Of a stretch of DNA of 8,235 nucleotides, positions 5,502-8,235 are shown in pieces. The notes below the pieces were generated by a model. That model searched no databases, was not told the DNA's origin, and saw only the letters and a list, made by a program, of their open reading frames with translations. The stretch is taken from the NCBI GenBank assembly GCA_018610095.1, contig JAHEOB010000227.1:1-8235 (forward strand), written 5' to 3'. The position numbers and the translations under genes are program-made. The DNA is from Halothece sp. MAG (GTDB taxonomy: Bacteria; Cyanobacteriota; Cyanobacteriia; Cyanobacteriales; Rubidibacteraceae). The number at the start of each line of letters is the position of its first letter. Within the stretch, counting starts at the first letter, position 1.

Positions 5502-6332
5502 TTTCTGGCATTCTGGACAAAAATGGGCAGAGCGTTGATTAATTTTATGCCGTTGAATGATTGCTTCACAGGAATAACAGGGTAACCCGTGACGACCATA
5601 AACCCAAGCCTGTCTCATATAATTTCCATTCACCCCAACGACATTGAGAAAGGTGTTAAACGTTGTTCCCCCTTGCTCAATTGCTGTTTTTAAAACCCAT
5701 CGAATGCCTTGATATAACTGCTCAATTTCAGAAGAACTCAAACTAGCAGCCTCTCGAAACGGCGAAATTTGACCTAAAAATAACGCTTCATCAGCATAGA
5801 TATTTCCCATCCCTGCAACAACTTTTTGATCTAACAACGCTGTTTTAATGGCACAACGGCGTTTTTTTAGTTTCTGTTGCAGATAACTGGTAGTAAACTC
5901 CTCAGAAAAGGGTTCAATCCCTAATTTATTCAACCCAGTAATAATCGTTTCAGGGGAATAATTGGGAGGCACCCACCAAATACGACCAAAAGTTCGTAAA
6001 TCAATAAAACGAAGTTCCTGCTGGTTAGATAAAAAGAAACGTACTCGTGTATGTTTGGCAAGGGGTTGGGTTTGATTCAACCATAATAATTGACCACTCA
6101 TACGAAGATGCAGCCCTAACCAACCACTGGGGGCAAGCTGGGCTAACAAATACTTACCTCGCCGTTGCCATTGTTGGATTTGATGATGGGTTAATCCTTT
6201 CCAAAATTCCTCAATAGAAGCAGGGTGAGCAATGCTGCGTTTCAGCAACACTTCCCCACCCTGGAAAGTTTCTCCTGGGGTTAATTGATTTAAACCCCGA
6301 CAAACGGTTTCAACTTCTGGTAACTCTGGCAC
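5496..6332 (-). CDS. mutM: Formamidopyrimidine-DNA glycosylase MutM (Fpg)
   Basis: MutM removes 8-oxoguanine and formamidopyrimidines and cuts the abasic site. The 278-residue protein has the N-terminal PELPEVETV, where Pro2 is the catalytic nucleophile and Glu3 assists; this fixes the start at the GTG at 6332. Lys60 (RRGKY), Met78 in HLRMSG, Arg113 and Phe115 in DLRTFG, and Asn177 in AGMGNIYADE match known catalytic and DNA-probing positions. The C-terminal zinc finger is complete: C252, C255, C272 and C275 with 16 residues between pairs, and R267 before the second pair. It begins 26 nt after psaE, preceded by a GGGTGA-like ribosome site, so the two are probably co-transcribed. The same psaE-fpg order has been described in a thermophilic Synechococcus, where it was linked to survival in strong light. 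Confidence 0.97.
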   Translation of the reverse strand: MPELPEVETVCRGLNQLTPGETFQGGEVLLKRSIAHPASIEEFWKGLTHHQIQQWQRRGKYLLAQLAPSGWLGLHLRMSGQLLWLNQTQPLAKHTRVRFFLSNQQELRFIDLRTFGRIWWVPPNYSPETIITGLNKLGIEPFSEEFTTSYLQQKLKKRRCAIKTALLDQKVVAGMGNIYADEALFLGQISPFREAASLSSSEIEQLYQGIRWVLKTAIEQGGTTFNTFLNVVGVNGNYMRQAWVYGRHGLPCYSCEAIIQRHKINQRSAHFCPECQKG

Positions 6333-6358
6333 AAATTCACCCGATAGCCAGTAATTTA

Positions 6359-6727
6359 TTATCCACCTTGGCTAGAACTAGAGCTGCTACTTTGACTAGA
6401 ACCAGAAGTAGAGCTGCTACCACTGCTTTGGCTGGAACTGCTACCACTGCTTTGACTAGAACTGCTACCACTGCTTTGGCTAGAACCGGAACTGGCTTTT
6501 TTACTGCCAGATTTTTTCTTCTTCGGTGCAGCTTCCACTACTTCCACTTCATCTAAGCCGAAGTTATTGGTATTGACACCCGTGTAATTAATCTTGTCAA
6601 AACGAACAATAACAGGGTAAATAATGCCACTTTTATCGACACTGGCAACGGTGCCAACGTCACCATACCAGTAGGATTCTTCACGGAGAATTCTAACTTT
6701 ATCTTTGCGATTGACTTCTTGTGCCAT
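6359..6727 (-). CDS. psaE: Photosystem I subunit IV PsaE with an unusual Ser/Gly/Gln tail
   Basis: PsaE is a stromal SH3-like subunit of photosystem I that helps dock ferredoxin and supports cyclic electron flow. Residues 1-65 are a normal PsaE: KVRILREESYWYGDVGTVAS (10-29), IIYPVIVRFDKINYTGVNTN (35-54) and the closing NNFGLDEVEVVE. The loop between NYTG and VNTNN lacks the seven or so residues present in Synechocystis PsaE, as in Nostoc. PsaE is usually about 70-75 residues, but this one has 122. After EAAPKKKKSGSKK (66-77) it continues with 44 residues, 31 of them Ser, broken by Gly and Gln, with one Thr. The tail must be disordered and lie in the cytoplasm. The frame stays open through a 24-bp tandem repeat and ends in a proper stop before mutM, so I see no frameshift. 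The core call is certain; the tail's role is unknown. Confidence 0.97.
   Translation of the reverse strand: MAQEVNRKDKVRILREESYWYGDVGTVASVDKSGIIYPVIVRFDKINYTGVNTNNFGLDEVEVVEAAPKKKKSGSKKASSGSSQSSGSSSSQSSGSSSSQSSGSSSTSGSSQSSSSSSSQGG
6414..6485 (-). repeat. Three tandem 24-bp repeats in the psaE tail
   Basis: Units lie at 6414-6437, 6438-6461 and 6462-6485 and differ only at two G/A positions near their ends. On the coding strand they encode SSQSSGSS three times (residues 82-105). Less regular copies flank them (6382-6413). Being 24 bp, gain or loss of a unit keeps the frame. Confidence 0.9.
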
Positions 6728-6750
6728 AATTAATTTCTCAAAAAATCTTC

Positions 6751-6781
6751 TTTATAACTAAGCGTACTATTAGTTTGTCGA
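6751..6781 (-). promoter_or_regulatory. Candidate psaE promoter
   Basis: On the minus strand TCGACA (6781-6776) is followed by TTATAA (6757-6752) after 18 nt, or TATAAA after 19. Transcription would begin near 6744, giving a short leader before the ATG at 6727. The gene upstream ends at 6808, so a separate promoter is plausible but not proven. Confidence 0.42.
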
Positions 6782-6807
6782 GTCGTGGGGTTTTTTGATT
6801 TTAAGTT

Positions 6808-7434
6808 TTATTGCAAATTTTGCCACCGTAACTGTACAAAATTCGCTGAACGTCCCCAAAAATCAGTCGTTTGATAAATTTGGTCTAAAGCTAAATTAAA
6901 TGGTACTGCTGTGGTGATATACTTTTGCGCCCATTGTCCAATCTCAGGGGCAAAAGCAGAAGCAAAGCTGACCCCACATCCCACCCCAAATAGTTGTGTT
7001 AGCGGCTCTTTTGGTAAAAAGATATGAGAGCCGAATGTGATGCCTGCGGTTAGTAATAAGGCAACTGACATATTGGTTCCACAACGAGGATGCACCGCCA
7101 AATCCCACTCTCCCTCACGAAAGCGTTGTAAAGCTGTCATTACCCCTTGTCGTAACTTTAGTAAAGAAACATTACCATACAAATAAAATCCTTGCTCTGT
7201 AGAAAGCCCACCCAAGGTTTCGTTATCAGTGCGGGTAGGGGCAAAGTTGTCTTTTTTTGGAGAATCAGATGCGCTTTCACTTAATATCCACACTGTTGCA
7301 TGTTCTAAGGCATGCACCTGACGCAACATTAATAACTCTTTTAACCCTGGTACAAAGGATAATTCTTTTAATAAATTGCTATCCCAGTCAGGTTGTGGGT
7401 TTAAAAAGTCAGTTTGAGCCATATCGCTAGTCAT
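6808..7434 (-). CDS. Conserved cyanobacterial protein, DUF6391-like, probably membrane-associated
   Basis: From the ATG at 7434 the protein has 208 residues; a GTG three codons earlier (7443) is possible. I recognise it as a cyanobacterial conserved family, most likely DUF6391, of unknown function. The most striking parts are RQVHALEHATVWIL (38-51) and AVHPRCGTNMSVALLL (113-128), separated by a poorly conserved insert and a GLSTEQGFYLYGNVS segment. Residues about 122-138 and 146-162 are hydrophobic and rich in small residues, so one or two membrane segments are likely. His, Glu and Cys in HxxEH and HPRCGT could bind a metal, which is inference. It stands between the rbc terminator and psaE, all on one strand, with 80 bp to psaE. 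No clear Shine-Dalgarno helps choose the start. Confidence 0.8.
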   Translation of the reverse strand: MTSDMAQTDFLNPQPDWDSNLLKELSFVPGLKELLMLRQVHALEHATVWILSESASDSPKKDNFAPTRTDNETLGGLSTEQGFYLYGNVSLLKLRQGVMTALQRFREGEWDLAVHPRCGTNMSVALLLTAGITFGSHIFLPKEPLTQLFGVGCGVSFASAFAPEIGQWAQKYITTAVPFNLALDQIYQTTDFWGRSANFVQLRWQNLQ

Positions 7435-7463
7435 AACCGACACCAGACAATGGAGGTACTTAT

Positions 7464-7493
7464 CTCTAATTTAAACGCTTTTTATTTCATCAA
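7464..7493 (-). promoter_or_regulatory. Weak candidate promoter for the DUF6391-like gene
   Basis: On the minus strand TTGATG (7493-7488) and TTAGAG (7469-7464) are 18 nt apart, directly after the rbc terminator. The -10 match is poor. A promoter is expected here because the terminator separates this gene from rbcS. Confidence 0.25.
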
Positions 7494-7500
7494 GGAAAGC

Positions 7501-7536
7501 TGACAAACAAAAACCCCCCACCAACACAGTGGAGGG
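7501..7536 (-). terminator. Intrinsic terminator of the rbc operon
   Basis: Read on the minus strand, CCCTCCAC (7536-7529) pairs with GTGGGGGG (7521-7514) over 8 positions with one G-T pair and a 7-nt loop. TTTTTGTTTG follows at once (7513-7504). It lies about 30 nt after the rbcS stop. This is a textbook rho-independent terminator and the strongest one in the window. Confidence 0.92.
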
Positions 7537-7565
7537 AGAAAGCCTTATGAAAATACAGCTAACGA

Positions 7566-7898
7566 TTAACGGCTATTGTCTGGCTTGTAAACGATAAAGC
7601 TAATCATTTGGCACTGACGGATATTATCAAAACCAATGATCCGAATATAGGCATTGGAATATTCAGAACGGCATTCCCGTACTTCATTTAACACATCTTG
7701 TGGAGACTGAGCATTAAATAAGGGTAGCTTCCACAAAGTCCAGTGGTGATCTTGAGGTCTCGGAGATTCTTCAAATTCTACCGCAGGAATAAAACCTTGA
7801 TCCAGCATGTACTGAATTTGCTTGGAAATTTGCTGGTCAGTTAAAGGGGGTAAGTAAGATAGTGTCTCGTAATGAGCTTCTTTTGGTGTTGTTTTCAT
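7566..7898 (-). CDS. rbcS: RuBisCO small subunit (form IB)
   Basis: RbcS caps the L8 core to form the L8S8 enzyme that fixes CO2 in the carboxysome. At 110 residues it has the normal cyanobacterial length. Conserved stretches are YETLSYLPPLTDQQISKQIQ (10-29), LDQGFIPAVEFEE (32-44), HHWTLWKLPLF (51-61), VLNEVRECRSEY (69-80), YIRIIGFDNIRQCQMISFIV (84-103) and a short KPDNSR end. The start is the ATG at 7898, 27 nt after rbcX, as expected for an rbcL-rbcX-rbcS operon; rbcL should lie to the right of the window. The operon ends at the strong hairpin just downstream. Confidence 0.98.
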   Translation of the reverse strand: MKTTPKEAHYETLSYLPPLTDQQISKQIQYMLDQGFIPAVEFEESPRPQDHHWTLWKLPLFNAQSPQDVLNEVRECRSEYSNAYIRIIGFDNIRQCQMISFIVYKPDNSR

Positions 7899-7925
7899 GA
7901 TTCTACTCAGATATTTACAAAGGGG

Positions 7926-8235
7926 TTATTCACTAGAATTGGTCTCGTCTGGATGAGAATTATCCGTGTTTTCGGGTTGGGTTTGGGTTAAACGTTCCAA
8001 AATTTGGCAACGATAACTCAGATTCGATTGCTCAATTCTGGAACGAACCATTTCTGGCAAAGAATCCACTACCTCTTGGGCTAGTTCTTCTCGTACTTTC
8101 ATAATTCGCATCACTAGATCCTTCCTCTCTGCCATTAAGGCTTGGAGGTAGGATTCACTATCTCGCAAATTATACTGTCCAGAGAATTTTCGCAGCCAGA
8201 GGGCTTGGTTGGGATCGGTTTCTGCTAATTGATCC
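7926..8235 (-). CDS. rbcX: RuBisCO assembly chaperone RbcX, 5' end cut by window
   Basis: RbcX is a helical dimer that binds the C-terminal tail of RbcL and helps build the RbcL8 core. The visible part is 102 residues, starting mid-gene: the frame is open to the right edge, so the internal TTG at 8168 is not the start. Typical stretches are ALWLRKFSGQYNLRDSESYL, ALMAERKDLVMRIMKVREEL and AQEVVDSLPEMVRSRIEQSN, closely matching the family's helices 2-4. The protein ends in a polar, likely disordered tail (TQTQPENTDNSHPDETNSSE). About 30 N-terminal residues should lie outside the window. Placement directly before rbcS is the usual order in beta-cyanobacteria. Confidence 0.96.
   Translation of the reverse strand, partial: DQLAETDPNQALWLRKFSGQYNLRDSESYLQALMAERKDLVMRIMKVREELAQEVVDSLPEMVRSRIEQSNLSYRCQILERLTQTQPENTDNSHPDETNSSE

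Noticed and set aside
6368..6556. Open frame on the plus strand with repeating Thr-Ala-Leu-Thr-Arg
   Set aside because: It is the complement of the psaE serine-rich repeat; the 24-bp unit keeps several frames open. There is no ribosome site and no family resemblance.
6785..6806. GGGGTTTTTT as a terminator
   Set aside because: The T-run is on the plus strand, where no gene ends nearby, and no hairpin precedes it.
8166..8168. TTG at 8168 as the start of rbcX
   Set aside because: The frame continues upstream to the window edge with RbcX-like sequence (ALWLRKFSG), so the gene is cut by the window rather than starting here.
1..8235. CRISPR array, tRNA or rRNA genes
   Set aside because: I saw no evenly spaced direct repeats with unique spacers, no cloverleaf with TTCGANTC-type arm, and no rRNA core sequence. 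Short repeats in psaE and the DUF4168 gene are coding.

Overview
This window comes from a cyanobacterium with form IB RuBisCO. It carries the end of an rbcL-rbcX-rbcS operon, psaE (photosystem I), a DUF4168 secreted protein, three copies of the palindrome GCGATCGC (HIP1) and a cyanobacterial-type IS200/IS605 tnpB element. The sequence alone does not fix the genus.

Layout. (1) Bases 1-1010, minus strand: a two-gene operon of a mannose-6-phosphate-isomerase-type cupin followed 5 nt later by an LRAT/NlpC-like thiol acyltransferase-fold protein that runs off the left edge. (2) About 1157-2547: a tnpB-only IS200/IS605 element with an apparently intact TnpB, left- and right-end hairpins, and a structured 3' end that probably makes an omegaRNA whose guide would be read from the flank just upstream of miaA. 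(3) About 2604-4648, plus strand: miaA and dprA, overlapping by ATGA. (4) 4649-4924: a gene-poor spacer of small inverted repeats. (5) 4925-5440: a secreted Gln-rich DUF4168 protein, convergent with the next block. (6) 5496-8235, minus strand: rbcX (5' end off the window), rbcS, a strong intrinsic terminator, a DUF6391-like protein, psaE, and mutM 26 bp behind psaE.

How the genes work together. The right half is photosynthetic: RuBisCO assembly (RbcX) and small subunit (RbcS), a photosystem I stromal subunit (PsaE), and an oxidative-damage glycosylase (MutM) apparently co-transcribed with psaE. The middle is housekeeping: tRNA A37 isopentenylation (MiaA) and single-stranded DNA handling in natural transformation (DprA). 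The left third is accessory.

Most notable points: PsaE has a 44-residue tail of Ser, Gly and Gln built partly from a 24-bp tandem DNA repeat, which is unusual for this small, conserved protein. The tnpB element is complete enough to predict its boundaries, its guide and its target-adjacent motif. The DUF6391-like protein shares an HxxEH...HPRCGT signature with the unrelated-by-name DUF1385 family. I see no wholly new multi-gene system, CRISPR array, tRNA or rRNA gene.
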